From an uncultured Phascolarctobacterium sp. (GTDB taxonomy: Bacteria > Bacillota > Negativicutes > Acidaminococcales > Acidaminococcaceae): a DNA stretch of 64,000 nucleotides. The notes under the pieces were generated by a model, which made no database searches, had not been told where the DNA came from, and saw nothing but the letters and a program-made list of their open reading frames with translations. Made by a program: the position numbers and the translations under genes. Positions 26,169-35,348 of this stretch are shown here, piece after piece. How positions within the stretch are numbered: the first letter of the stretch is position 1; every line of letters begins with the position of its first letter. The stretch lies in assembly GCA_900541915.1 (NCBI GenBank), contig UQLS01000004.1:1-64000 (forward strand), read 5' to 3'.

Positions 26169-26199
26169 AAAACAGCCGGACAAAAAGTCCGGCTGTTTT
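26169..26199 (-). terminator. Terminator downstream of the O-antigen ligase
   Basis: A 13-bp stem with an AAAAA loop and a T-run on the minus strand; exact reverse complement of the hairpin at 22060-22090. Confidence 0.88.
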
Positions 26200-26231
26200 C
26201 ATTTTAGAACATATAACAGCTATATGGTAAA

Positions 26232-27521
26232 TTATCTTTTCACTTCATACTTATCCAGCTTATAACTGAGCATGGTCAAGATGCCCAAAAGCCAGAAGAG
26301 CAGGCCCATCTGCGTATTAAAGTAGACATGGTCCGTCAGTCCGCCGATGGCGATACCTATACTGGACAGTACATAACCGCGTCCCAGTGCCGTGGTCCAC
26401 GCGCCTTTTTTATTAAACGCCAGTTTCCAGCCGTGGTAAAGAAACATCCCCCACACTGCCAGAAAGACTATAAGTCCGTGCCAGCCTAATTCTGCCAGCA
26501 CGTTTAAAAACAGGTTATGACAGTGGTACATGATAACGCTGGTATCTGCCAGATAATAATTATAGGTAGGATAGACAAAGCGATAGCCATACCAGCCCAC
26601 GCCTAACGGATATTCTTCGATAATCCATTTTGTGCTGCGCAGATATGCCATACGCAGGGCCATGGAGGTATCCTGCCCATTTAAAATTGAACCCAGCCGA
26701 TGCCACACCGCATGTCCGCCAACCGCAAAGCCCAATGCCCCTACACCAAGCACTGGCAGAAAAGCCTTGTGATAAAAAAGCAGACAGAAGGTAAACAGCA
26801 CTGCCGCACAAGCCAGCCAGTTGCCGCGGGAATAGGTGTAAAGCAGGCAGCCAGCCGCCAGTAAGGAAGTTATGACCAATGCCAGCCGCACACGTTTAGC
26901 CTTAAATACACTGAACAGCGCCGCGCCGTAGGCAATAACCAGCACTAAATACCCTGCCAGAATATTAGGATTAACCAGAGTAGAATATACCCTTATTTTC
27001 AGCTCAGGGAACTCCTGCGGATCTACCCAGATGCCCTCTGCCGTAACGCCTAAAAGCTTCTGCGCCAAGCCGATACTGCTGACCAGTACCGAAACCGTTA
27101 AGAAAGCGGCGATAAGCTGCACAGGCCGCGGCAAACTGCTGAAACGCTGCCATAAATTCTGCGGCGGCGCCGCTTGCGCAAAGGGTCGCGGCTTTTGCCA
27201 GCCGTAACGCAGGAGCACGAAGATAAGCGCGGCATACTGACCGCCCACATAGACAAAATTAAATGAAGAAAGAAATTTATCTGCCGAAAAATGCAGCGAA
27301 ATCCAGCCAATGGCAAAAAGCAGATACAAAAGCGCCTGCTGCCAGGGATGCAGCACGTTTTCTCGGCGCTTTGTCCCAAAGGACGCCAGCAGCGCGCAGA
27401 TAAAGGTAATCGCTACGCAGCCTGCGGTAAATGCCTGATTGAGTGGGATAACCGCTACCGTAAAGAGCAGCAGGTAATAAACATAATGATCGAGCTTATC
27501 TGCCCATGCTTTTAATGACAT
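26232..27521 (-). CDS. O-antigen ligase (WaaL/Wzy_C family) membrane protein
   Basis: A 429-residue polytopic membrane protein with about ten to twelve hydrophobic segments and the Wzy_C-type periplasmic loop (TYSRGNWLA followed by a long region with HCHNLFLNVLAELGWHG). Such proteins join O-polysaccharide to lipid A core or polymerise glycans, consistent with an LPS-bearing outer membrane. The ATG at 27521 has AAGGAG and overlaps the end of folC by 10 bases, so it is co-transcribed. Confidence 0.85.
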   Translation of the reverse strand: MSLKAWADKLDHYVYYLLLFTVAVIPLNQAFTAGCVAITFICALLASFGTKRRENVLHPWQQALLYLLFAIGWISLHFSADKFLSSFNFVYVGGQYAALIFVLLRYGWQKPRPFAQAAPPQNLWQRFSSLPRPVQLIAAFLTVSVLVSSIGLAQKLLGVTAEGIWVDPQEFPELKIRVYSTLVNPNILAGYLVLVIAYGAALFSVFKAKRVRLALVITSLLAAGCLLYTYSRGNWLACAAVLFTFCLLFYHKAFLPVLGVGALGFAVGGHAVWHRLGSILNGQDTSMALRMAYLRSTKWIIEEYPLGVGWYGYRFVYPTYNYYLADTSVIMYHCHNLFLNVLAELGWHGLIVFLAVWGMFLYHGWKLAFNKKGAWTTALGRGYVLSSIGIAIGGLTDHVYFNTQMGLLFWLLGILTMLSYKLDKYEVKR

Positions 27522-28816
27522 TGCTCCTTCTCCTGCAGCATCAGGGCTTTAAATTCGCCCACCAGATACAGACTGCCGCACACACAGACAATGCCGCTAT
27601 CGCCTGCCGCTGCCACAGCCTTGTTATATGCAGTCAGCAAATCATTTTCCGCAGTAGCATTGCCGCCGGCAAGTCCTGCCAGTGTTTCTGCCGTTGCCGC
27701 ACGGCTGCCGTTGCTTACCTGCACCGTATGTACGGTATCTTTTTCCGTAATCAGTTCTTTAATAACACCGCTCATATCCTTATCGCCCATCATGCCAAAG
27801 ACGAACTGTACCGGCTGCTGGGGATAGTATTTATCCAAAGCCTTGCGCAGTGCTCTGGCACCGTCCGGGTTATGCGCGCCGTCCAGAATAACATCCGGAT
27901 TTTGATGAATGCGTTCCAGACGTCCGGGCCACAGGGTATTGGCTACACCGATATGCAGCGCCAGCTCGGTAATTCGCTCATCCTGCTTGGAAACCAGCTT
28001 GGCCGCTACAACAGCGACACTGGTATTTTTAATCTGGTGTTCACCGGGCAGCTTGATTTCATAATCAGAATGATAGTAATCGCCGGCGTGCAGGGTAAAC
28101 TTCTGCCCTTCCATGGAGCTGGTTACCTCGGTACCGTAAAAGGCTTTACCGTACAGATATACCGGCGCTTCCTTAAACATCGCCATAGTAACAATGGGGC
28201 CAAGTGCTTCTTCGCCTTCAGCGGCGGTAACGAGGGGCACCTTCTCTTTAATGATGCCTGCCTTCTGCATGGCAATACGTGCCACAGTGTCGCCGCAGCG
28301 GTCAGTATGGTCCAGCGCCACATTGGTAATAACGGAAACCACCGGCGTAATAACGTTGGTAGAATCCCACAGACCGCCTAAGCCTACTTCGATAACCGCA
28401 TAATCTACCTTCTGCAGATAAAAATGCAGGAAGGCTGCCGCCGTAAGAATTTCAAACTGAGTCGGCTGGTCGCACACGCCTTTTTTAACGATGCTGTCTG
28501 CCGCAACCTTAACGGCGGTGATAGCCATAGCAAAATCCTCGTCGCTGATGTCCTGTCCGTTGACGCTGATACGTTCGTTATATTTTACCAGGTGGGGCGA
28601 GGTAAACTTGCCTGCCTTGAGGCCTGCTGCCAGCAGGATATTGGTAATCATGCTGCTGACGGAGCCTTTGCCGTTGGTGCCGGTAACATGCACAGTCTTA
28701 ATTTTCTGTTCCGGGTTGCCCAGCTCACGCAGGAGGCCTTCAATACGCTCCATGCCCAGCTGGATACCGAATTTGCCAAGGTTCTCCAAATATTTTATAC
28801 TTTCAATATAGTTCAT
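27512..28816 (-). CDS. folC: Folylpolyglutamate / dihydrofolate synthase
   Basis: A 434-residue Mur-ligase-superfamily enzyme adding glutamates to folates (and possibly dihydropteroate). The P-loop is HVTGTNGKGSVSSMI near residue 45, followed by the family segments EVGLGGLWDSTN and DGAHNPDGA. The ATG at 28816 follows a GAGGCA site. It shares an operon with the O-antigen ligase downstream. Confidence 0.94.
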   Translation of the reverse strand: MNYIESIKYLENLGKFGIQLGMERIEGLLRELGNPEQKIKTVHVTGTNGKGSVSSMITNILLAAGLKAGKFTSPHLVKYNERISVNGQDISDEDFAMAITAVKVAADSIVKKGVCDQPTQFEILTAAAFLHFYLQKVDYAVIEVGLGGLWDSTNVITPVVSVITNVALDHTDRCGDTVARIAMQKAGIIKEKVPLVTAAEGEEALGPIVTMAMFKEAPVYLYGKAFYGTEVTSSMEGQKFTLHAGDYYHSDYEIKLPGEHQIKNTSVAVVAAKLVSKQDERITELALHIGVANTLWPGRLERIHQNPDVILDGAHNPDGARALRKALDKYYPQQPVQFVFGMMGDKDMSGVIKELITEKDTVHTVQVSNGSRAATAETLAGLAGGNATAENDLLTAYNKAVAAAGDSGIVCVCGSLYLVGEFKALMLQEKEQCH

Positions 28817-28867
28817 ATGTGCCTCGCGAAAAAAATTATTTTCACTCCAGTTTTTGTTGTAATTAAA

Positions 28868-29380
28868 TTATTCATTAGTGTAAAAGCCAAATAATTTTTC
28901 AACTATTTCTTCCGCAGTTTTATAACAAAAGAAAGCAATCTTTTGTGTTACTTCCTCATCATTATGCATAACTCGATTACCATGCATCCTTAAAGAATGT
29001 AATTTGCTTTGTTCTTCTTTACTAATCAACCCTGCATAGGTAGCATGATTAATCAATACAAGGAAATCTGCATTATTGTCATAACCCCAATGTAACAAAG
29101 ATTGCTTAAGAGCAGTTTCACAAACTGCTCTTGATGAAGCAACTAATTCCGAATACATCTTTTGATCATGTAGCTTTTTCATATTGCGGCATTTACTACG
29201 AAGAGCTCTATATTTTTCACCATAATCCTCACGGTATTTACCTACCTTATCTCTTCTAGTAATTTTATCAAAGCCATTTATGTCATATTCTTTTATACTT
29301 TCTTTATTTGTCTTCTCATTACTTGACGACAGTAAGACAACTGCTATAAAACCTAACACTACAACAAAAATTATTAGCAA
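28868..29380 (-). CDS. DUF4145/HEPN-like protein with N-terminal membrane anchor
   Basis: A 170-residue protein with one N-terminal membrane helix (LIIFVVVLGFIAVVLL), a charged linker, and a C-terminal helical domain with SRAVCETALKQSLLHWG and SLRMHGNRVMHN, the R...E / GN..H pattern of DUF4145 in the HEPN superfamily. The best start is TTG at 29380 with AGGGG upstream. It is visibly more AT-rich than folC and valS on either side, suggesting recent arrival. HEPN domains can be RNases in defence systems, but the canonical Rx4-6H RNase motif is not clear here. Confidence 0.6.
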   Translation of the reverse strand: MLIIFVVVLGFIAVVLLSSSNEKTNKESIKEYDINGFDKITRRDKVGKYREDYGEKYRALRSKCRNMKKLHDQKMYSELVASSRAVCETALKQSLLHWGYDNNADFLVLINHATYAGLISKEEQSKLHSLRMHGNRVMHNDEEVTQKIAFFCYKTAEEIVEKLFGFYTNE

Positions 29381-29411
29381 AATTTATTCAGCCCCTATAT
29401 ATAATTATACT

Positions 29412-32069
29412 TTATGACAACGTTTGCAGATAAGCCAGGCGTTCGTTGATGGAAGCCTTTTTCGCGTTCAGTTCTTCTGCTTTTGCTTTTTCTTTTTCGA
29501 TAACGTCAGCAGGAGCTTTAGCCAGGAAGCCTGCGTTGCCCAGCTTGCCGTTAACGCGTGCCAGCTCTTTCTCAATAGTTGCCAGCTCTTTGTTCAGACG
29601 CTGGTTTTCTTTTTCTACGTCAATAAGGCCAGCCAGCGGCAGATATACTTCGATGCCGCTTACTACAGCAGCCATAGCATTTTCCGGTTTAGCCGCATTT
29701 TCATCCAGCACGGTCAGTTCGCTGATAGCGCCCATCAGGTGGATGTAGTTTTCGTTAGCCTTGATGCCGTCTTTCAAATCAGCAGCAGCCAGCATGATAG
29801 CGGGAACTTTCTTTCCGGGCGGTACATTTACTTCCGCACGCATGTTGCGGACAGCTTTAATGCTTTCCATGATAGCGCCCATCAGACGTTCTGCTTCGTC
29901 ATCCATTAAGGAAGCGTCAGCTTCAGGCCACTTGGAAATCATGATGCTTTCTGCTTCGTGAGGCAGGCATTGATAGATTTCTTCGGTGATGAACGGCATG
30001 TAAGGATGCAGCAGCTGCATAGCGGAGGTAAGTACCTGCGCCAGAACATGCTGTGCAGTAGCACGTTCTGCCGCATTTTCTTTATTGTACAGTCTGGGTT
30101 TAGCCAGCTCGATATACCAGTCGCAAACTTCGCCCCAAATGAAGTCGTAAATCAGACGGCCTGCTTCGCCCAGCTCGAATTTGCCCAGCAAATCGGTAAC
30201 GGACTGCGCAGTGTGCTGCAGACGGGACAGAATCCACTTATCTGCCAGAGTGTACGGAGCCAGTTCAGCTTGCGGGTCATAGCCTTCCATATTCATGAGG
30301 GCAAAACGGGAAGCATTCCAGATCTTGTTGGCAAAGTTACGGGTAGCTTCCACACGTTCCCAGTAGAAACGCATATCGTTGCCCGGAGTGTTGCCGGTAA
30401 TGAGCATGAAGCGCAGAGTATCAGCGCCGTACTGGTCAATAACTTCCAGCGGGTCGATGCCGTTGCCCAAAGACTTGGACATCTTGCGGCCCTGGCTGTC
30501 GCGTACCAGACCATGGATGAATACTTTGTCGAAAGGAATTTCTTTCATGAATTCCATACCCATAATCAGCATACGTGCAACCCAGAAGAAGATAATATCG
30601 TAACCGGTTACCAGTACGCTGGTAGGATAGAATTGTTTCAGGAGCGGAGTCTTATCCGGCCAGCCCATAGTGGAGAACGGCCATAAAGCGCTGCTGAACC
30701 AGGTGTCCAGTGCGTCTTCATCCTGATGGATATGAGCGCTGCCGCATTTCGGGCAGACAGTTAAATCAGTACGGGAAGCGGACATTTCGCCGCAGTCATC
30801 GCAGTACCATACAGGAATACGGTGACCCCACCAGATTTGACGGGAAATACACCAGTCGCGGATGTTTTCCATCCAGCCGGTATAAGTCTTGGTGAAGCGT
30901 TCCGGTACAAACTGGGTACGGCCGTCTTCTACGCAGTCTACTGCAGCTTTTACCAAAGGCTCCATTTTTACAAACCATTGGGTAGAAACAAGCGGTTCTA
31001 CTACGCTGCCGCAGCGTTGGCAGTGACCAACAGCATGAGAATGTTCTTCGATTTTTACCAGGTAGCCCTGTTCTTTCAAATCGCTGACAATATTCTTACG
31101 GCATTCATAACGTTCCTGACCTGCATATTTGCCAGCTTCTTCAGTCATCAGACCGTTCATGCCAATAACAACGATGCTGGGCAGTTTATGACGCAGACCC
31201 ATTTCATAGTCGTTGGGGTCATGAGCCGGAGTAATCTTAACAGCGCCGGTACCAAATTCAAGGTCAACATAGCTGTCGGCAATGATAGGAATAACGCGGT
31301 CAGTTAAAGGCAGGCGCAGAGTTTTGCCAACCAGATGTCCGTAACGAGGATCTTCCGGGTTAACGGCAACAGCAGTATCGCCAAGCATGGTTTCCGGACG
31401 GGTGGTAGCAATGGTCAGATAAGTGCCTTCTTCTTCCACTACCGGATAACGTACATACCACAGGCTGCCTGCGTCGTCTTTATGCTCAACTTCGATATCG
31501 CTGAGAGCGGTGTTGCAGTTTACGCACCAGTTGGTAATACGGGTGCCTTTGTAGATGAGGCCTTTTTCGTACAGGGAGCAGAATACTTCACGTACAGCTT
31601 TGGAGCAGCCTTCATCCATGGTAAAGCGTTTGCGTTCCCAGTCGCAGGAAACGCCCAGGCATTTCAGCTGGTTGATGATACGGTCGCCGTATTGTTCCTT
31701 CCACTGCCATACGCGTTTCAGGAATTCTTCACGGCCCAGATCATAACGGGTTTTGCCTTCTTCTTTTTTAATTACTTCTTCTACTTTAATCTGAGTAGCC
31801 AGACCTGCATGGTCATAGCCGGGCATCCACAGGGTGTTGTGGCCCATCATGCGGTGCCAGCGGATTAAAATATCCTGCAGGGTATTGTCCAGAGCATGGC
31901 CCATATGCAGCTGACCGGTAATATTCGGAGGCGGGATAACGATGCTGAATGCATCTTTGCCTTCTTCAACCTCCGCATGGAAATATCTGTGTTCTTCCCA
32001 GAATTTATACCATTTCTTCTCTACAGAAGCAGGGTCGTAAACCTTGGGAATGTTATGTTCTTCACTCAT
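29412..32069 (-). CDS. valS: Valyl-tRNA synthetase
   Basis: An 885-residue class I synthetase charging tRNA-Val. HIGH appears as PPNITGQLHMGHAL near residue 50 and KMSKS as GRKMSKSLGNGIDP near 525. The CP1 editing domain lies between them, and a C-terminal coiled coil of Glu/Lys-rich residues closes the protein. The ATG at 32069 follows GGAGG. It is controlled by the T-box leader immediately upstream. Confidence 0.97.
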   Translation of the reverse strand: MSEEHNIPKVYDPASVEKKWYKFWEEHRYFHAEVEEGKDAFSIVIPPPNITGQLHMGHALDNTLQDILIRWHRMMGHNTLWMPGYDHAGLATQIKVEEVIKKEEGKTRYDLGREEFLKRVWQWKEQYGDRIINQLKCLGVSCDWERKRFTMDEGCSKAVREVFCSLYEKGLIYKGTRITNWCVNCNTALSDIEVEHKDDAGSLWYVRYPVVEEEGTYLTIATTRPETMLGDTAVAVNPEDPRYGHLVGKTLRLPLTDRVIPIIADSYVDLEFGTGAVKITPAHDPNDYEMGLRHKLPSIVVIGMNGLMTEEAGKYAGQERYECRKNIVSDLKEQGYLVKIEEHSHAVGHCQRCGSVVEPLVSTQWFVKMEPLVKAAVDCVEDGRTQFVPERFTKTYTGWMENIRDWCISRQIWWGHRIPVWYCDDCGEMSASRTDLTVCPKCGSAHIHQDEDALDTWFSSALWPFSTMGWPDKTPLLKQFYPTSVLVTGYDIIFFWVARMLIMGMEFMKEIPFDKVFIHGLVRDSQGRKMSKSLGNGIDPLEVIDQYGADTLRFMLITGNTPGNDMRFYWERVEATRNFANKIWNASRFALMNMEGYDPQAELAPYTLADKWILSRLQHTAQSVTDLLGKFELGEAGRLIYDFIWGEVCDWYIELAKPRLYNKENAAERATAQHVLAQVLTSAMQLLHPYMPFITEEIYQCLPHEAESIMISKWPEADASLMDDEAERLMGAIMESIKAVRNMRAEVNVPPGKKVPAIMLAAADLKDGIKANENYIHLMGAISELTVLDENAAKPENAMAAVVSGIEVYLPLAGLIDVEKENQRLNKELATIEKELARVNGKLGNAGFLAKAPADVIEKEKAKAEELNAKKASINERLAYLQTLS

Positions 32070-32094
32070 TTACAAATCCTCCTCAAAACTGAAA

Positions 32095-32336
32095 TAAAAA
32101 AGTCCTGCTCATATCGAACAGGACGAATTATCGCGGTACCACCTATTTTCTCCGCACAAAGCGAAGCACTCAAAGCGCGTAACGGGCGCGACTCGTTCCA
32201 GCCTACTGCTGTTTCAGCCGGACTGCTCCGGGGCTACAGATCCTGACGCCTTGCACGGCTTGCACCAACCGCCGCTTCTCTTGAGCTCTGCCTCCAGGAA
32301 GACTCCCCTTCATAGCCTTTACCATATTTTACTATA
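32095..32336 (-). promoter_or_regulatory. T-box leader of valS
   Basis: The T-box sequence AGGTGGTACCGCGA reads on the minus strand at 32131-32144, followed by the terminator GTCCTG...CAGGAC with a T-run (32095-32124). Upstream is a Stem I region with GGTTGGTGCAAGCC. Val codons GUC and GUA both occur in the right area; I did not fold it to decide the specifier. Uncharged tRNA-Val should allow read-through into valS. Confidence 0.93.
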
Positions 32337-32342
32337 CCTTAT

Positions 32343-32372
32343 ATATTAGCAAGCAGTATAGGAGGATGTCAA
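32343..32372 (-). promoter_or_regulatory. Promoter of the valS T-box transcript
   Basis: TTGACA at 32367-32372 and TAATAT at 32343-32348 with 18-base spacing, just upstream of the T-box leader. Confidence 0.65.
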
Positions 32373-32433
32373 GTATTTATATATACACCTTTTTTCAGGC
32401 GAAAAAGGTGTAGCCAAAATCGCCTTCTTTTGT

Positions 32434-32546
32434 TCGCAAACCTTCGCGGATGCTGTGAGCCTATCATCTCCGTGCCCGGTTGCAACCGTGCCGGACACTA
32501 TCTCCATTTTATACATGACTTCTGCCGGCTCACCCACCGTCTACGG
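32434..32546. ncRNA. Candidate structured RNA of unknown class
   Basis: The gap between the feo terminator and the valS promoter holds nested pairings: GTGAGCC (32455-32461) with GGCTCAC (32527-32533), inside it GTGCCC with GGACAC around the palindrome GGTTGCAACC, plus small hairpins on both flanks. It is much more GC-rich than its surroundings. A 63-codon frame crosses it on the minus strand but runs into the valS promoter, so RNA is likelier than protein. Strand and class are undecided. Confidence 0.35.
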
Positions 32547-32669
32547 CAACAAGTACGCAATTTTTTCTTACTTTTATTAAAACTGTCTTTAACCAGTTTG
32601 TACTTAATATGTATATCATATTGCGATAGACGGCAGGCGGTTTGGCCATAATACTCTCTAAAATACAAA

Positions 32670-32700
32670 CAGTCCTCGGCACGTATTTGACCGAGGACTG
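32670..32700 (-). terminator. Terminator of the feo operon
   Basis: CAGTCCTCGG pairs with CCGAGGACTG, then a T-rich tail on the minus strand, about 65 bases past the last feo gene. Confidence 0.75.
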
Positions 32701-32765
32701 AGTTTTAAAGCCGCAATGTCCGCTATCGCTGTAATAAGAAAATAATAACCAAAAAAGGTGTAATT

Positions 32766-32918
32766 CTATTTCTTACTATTTCCCTTGCATCCTGCAGAGC
32801 AGCTTTTCGCTGTCGGACAGCCTACACATTTGACGCCGTTTTTCTTCGCCTTGTGCAGATACCGTACCGCCAGCAGCAAAATAGCAAGGATAACACCGGC
32901 AACAATAATATCGTTCAT
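32766..32918 (-). CDS. FeoB-associated Cys-rich membrane protein
   Basis: A 50-residue protein: MNDIIVAGVILAILLLAVRY forms one membrane helix, then a basic stretch and a Cys-rich tail (CVGCPTAKSCSAGCKG). This matches the small Cys-rich proteins found after feoB in Firmicutes, thought to help FeoB. The ATG at 32918 has AGGAGG 8-10 bases upstream; stop TAG at 32766. It is 27 bases downstream of feoB. Confidence 0.88.
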   Translation of the reverse strand: MNDIIVAGVILAILLLAVRYLHKAKKNGVKCVGCPTAKSCSAGCKGNSKK

Positions 32919-32945
32919 CTGCTGTCCTCCTTTAATGATACTGAC

Positions 32946-34949
32946 TTAGCGGGCAGCAGAAGCACCCAGAGCATATTCCTTCTGCAGCTCTCTGTCAGTT
33001 TTGTTGATAAGATGCATAATATAGGCAGCAATAGCTGCAACAACCACCAGTCCGGGCAGGAATCCTTCTCCCAGCGTACCGTAATACAGCAGCGTGCCAA
33101 TCTGATAAACGGCAAAAGCTACTGTATAGCCCACACCCAGCTGCAGACCGATAGCGCCCAGCAGCCACTTAGTGCTGGCAAGCTCAGAACGCATTGCTCC
33201 CAGCGCTGCAAAGCAAGGCGGCGTAAACAGATTGAACATCAGATACGCCAGCGCTGCTACGGAAGTAAGACCAAACATAGCAGCTACATCACCGGCACCG
33301 CCAACCAGAGCCAGCTCTTCGGTATCAATAAAATTAGTTACACCGTAAACAACAGCTAAAGTACCTACGACATTTTCCTTAGCAATAAAGCCAGTAACGG
33401 CTGCCGCTGCCAGCTGCCATACGCCAAAGCCCAAAGGAATCAGCAGGAAAGCGAAAGGATGCGCGATAGATGCCAGTATGGAAGTGCCTTCCATGCCTTC
33501 TTCCACTACTTCAAAGCTCCAGTTAAAGGTCTGCATTACCTGCACGGCAGTATTGCACAGCAAAATGATGGTGCTGGCCTTCACAATGTACGCCCAGCCG
33601 CGGGAGCACATAGCCATAAAAGCGCGTTTGATGCTGGGCAACTTGTATTCCGGCAGTTCCATAATGAAGAAGGAGCGTCTGCTCTTATAGCCCACAATCC
33701 TATTAATAAGCAGCGCGCCGACAAAGATCAGGAAGATACCCATAAAGTACATGGAAGTACCAACCCAGGCGCTGTCCTGGAAGAACACGCCGGTAAAGAG
33801 AGCGATAACCGGCAGCTTGGCGCCGCAGGGCATAAAGGTTGCCAGCATGGCAGTCGCACGGCGTTCACGTTCGTTGCGGATAGTACGGCAGGCCATAATC
33901 GCCGGAATGCCGCAGCCGGTGGCAATAACGAAAGGAATGACGGACTTGCCGGAAAGACCTACTTTTTTGAAAATCGGGTCAAGCACTACGCTGACGCGCG
34001 CCATATAGCCGCAATCTTCCAGAAGGGCAATCAAAAAATACATAACCATTACCAGCGGCAGAAAACCTACAACTGCACCTACACCGCCGATAATGCCGTC
34101 CACTAAAAGCGCCTGCAGCAGCGGCGAGCTGCCTTCAACTGCAGCGGCAACCATTTCCTGGAAGCCTTCAATCCAGCCAACCAAAACATCGGCAATCATA
34201 GGCCCGAAGCTGGCCTGAGAAATATCAAAAACAAAGTACATGATAAGAGCAAAAATGGGAATGCCTAAAAATTTATTGGTCAGTACCGCATCAATAGCGT
34301 CCTGGCTGTTCTTTTCCCTGGTCAATACCTTGCGGCTTTCTACTGCGGCCACAATCTTATTGACAAAGGCAAAGCGCTTTCTGTCCGCTTCTGTTACGGC
34401 TTCCTTATCCAGCAAATCAACCTCGCCCTGACTGTACGGTGCCTGCTGCGTTTTGCCCAGCTGCGCTGCGGCAGTTTTAACAACTTCCTTCAAGCCGCTG
34501 CCTTCCGTAGACACTGTCTTGATTACCGGACAGCCCAGCTTCGCAGACAAAGCCTCCACATCGATGCGGGTTTCCTTCTTATCATTAATATCGAACTTAT
34601 TCAAAGCCACTACCACAGGAATACCCAGCTCCAAAAGCTGCGTAGTGAAAAACAGGCTGCGGCTCAGATTGGTTGCGTCCACAATATTGACGATAACGTC
34701 CGGCGCTTCATTTTTCACATAAGCACTGGTAATGCTTTCTTCCGAAGTAAAGGGCGACATGGAATAGGCGCCCGGCAAATCCACTGCTGTCAGTGTTTCC
34801 GGTCCTGCGTAGTATTTCTTTTCAATATAGGCTTCTCTTTTGTCTACGGTAACGCCTGCCCAGTTGCCGACTCTTTCATGTCTGCCGGTCAAGGCATTAT
34901 ACATGGTAGTCTTGCCGCTGTTGGGATTACCTGTCAGTGCAATTTTCAT
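32946..34949 (-). CDS. feoB: Ferrous iron transporter B
   Basis: A 667-residue Fe2+ transporter. The N-terminal G domain has GNPNSGKTT (G1), the T-rich switch and DLPGAYSM (G3), followed by the helical spacer domain and a membrane core with the two Gate motifs (YMARVSVVLDPIFKKVGLSGKSVIPFVIATGCGIPAIMACRTI and the later TPPCFAALGAMRSE half). The true start is ATG 34949; an earlier ATG lies on the AAGGAGGAAG ribosome binding site. It sits downstream of feoA with a DtxR-like operator in the gap. Confidence 0.96.
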   Translation of the reverse strand: MKIALTGNPNSGKTTMYNALTGRHERVGNWAGVTVDKREAYIEKKYYAGPETLTAVDLPGAYSMSPFTSEESITSAYVKNEAPDVIVNIVDATNLSRSLFFTTQLLELGIPVVVALNKFDINDKKETRIDVEALSAKLGCPVIKTVSTEGSGLKEVVKTAAAQLGKTQQAPYSQGEVDLLDKEAVTEADRKRFAFVNKIVAAVESRKVLTREKNSQDAIDAVLTNKFLGIPIFALIMYFVFDISQASFGPMIADVLVGWIEGFQEMVAAAVEGSSPLLQALLVDGIIGGVGAVVGFLPLVMVMYFLIALLEDCGYMARVSVVLDPIFKKVGLSGKSVIPFVIATGCGIPAIMACRTIRNERERRATAMLATFMPCGAKLPVIALFTGVFFQDSAWVGTSMYFMGIFLIFVGALLINRIVGYKSRRSFFIMELPEYKLPSIKRAFMAMCSRGWAYIVKASTIILLCNTAVQVMQTFNWSFEVVEEGMEGTSILASIAHPFAFLLIPLGFGVWQLAAAAVTGFIAKENVVGTLAVVYGVTNFIDTEELALVGGAGDVAAMFGLTSVAALAYLMFNLFTPPCFAALGAMRSELASTKWLLGAIGLQLGVGYTVAFAVYQIGTLLYYGTLGEGFLPGLVVVAAIAAYIMHLINKTDRELQKEYALGASAAR

Positions 34950-34995
34950 GCTTGCTTCCTCCTTCATACACCTGCTTTATATATTTAGCTATAAA

Positions 34996-35009
34996 TTAGC
35001 ATAAGCTAA
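34996..35009. promoter_or_regulatory. DtxR-like operator in the feoA-feoB gap
   Basis: TTAGC-ATAA-GCTAA, a perfect palindrome of the TTAGC-N4-GCTAA type also seen twice at the feoA promoter. Confidence 0.6.
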
Positions 35010-35048
35010 CCAATGGTTAAAAATAAAAGGCTGCACCAGCCCTTTATT

Positions 35049-35261
35049 TCAGATAAGAATAGTTTCCGCCAGTTCTCTGTCAATAGTATATCTGCCATCC
35101 TTGACGGAGATAATGCAGCCGCCCTGCAGATGAGAGATAACCGTAACCAGCTCACCACTGTAACAGCCCAGCGATAACAGGAAAGCGTCTACCTCTTCAT
35201 CGCCGGAATCTACAGCCTGGATGATATATTCCCTGCCTTCCACAGCATCATTTAAGTTCAT
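35049..35261 (-). CDS. feoA: Ferrous iron transport protein A
   Basis: A 70-residue SH3-like FeoA protein (EYIIQAVDSGDEEVDAFLLSLGCYSGELVTVISH...). It is thought to bind the FeoB N-domain and support Fe2+ uptake. Length is typical. The ATG at 35261 follows AGGAGG. Transcription starts at the TTGACA-N17-TATATT promoter at 35312-35340, which is flanked by two DtxR-like boxes, so repression by iron is expected. Confidence 0.93.
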   Translation of the reverse strand: MNLNDAVEGREYIIQAVDSGDEEVDAFLLSLGCYSGELVTVISHLQGGCIISVKDGRYTIDRELAETILI

Positions 35262-35288
35262 ATATTCCTCCTGCGTTTCAGCTTATAG

Positions 35289-35302
35289 TTAGCAATAGAT
35301 AA
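35289..35302. promoter_or_regulatory. DtxR-like operator downstream of the feoA -10
   Basis: TTAGCAATAGATAA, within the longer imperfect palindrome AGTTAGCAATAGATAACT, sits around the transcription start. Confidence 0.6.
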
Positions 35303-35311
35303 CTCATGTAA

Positions 35312-35340
35312 AATATATCATCCGCTGTTTAGTTTGTCAA
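35312..35340 (-). promoter_or_regulatory. feoA promoter
   Basis: TTGACA at 35335-35340, 17 bases, TATATT at 35312-35317. Confidence 0.8.
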
Positions 35341-35348
35341 TGAAAACT

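Noticed and set aside
32346..32537. A 63-codon minus-strand frame in the feo-valS gap
   Set aside because: It starts with GTG without a ribosome binding site, crosses several hairpins and ends in the valS promoter; an RNA explanation is better.
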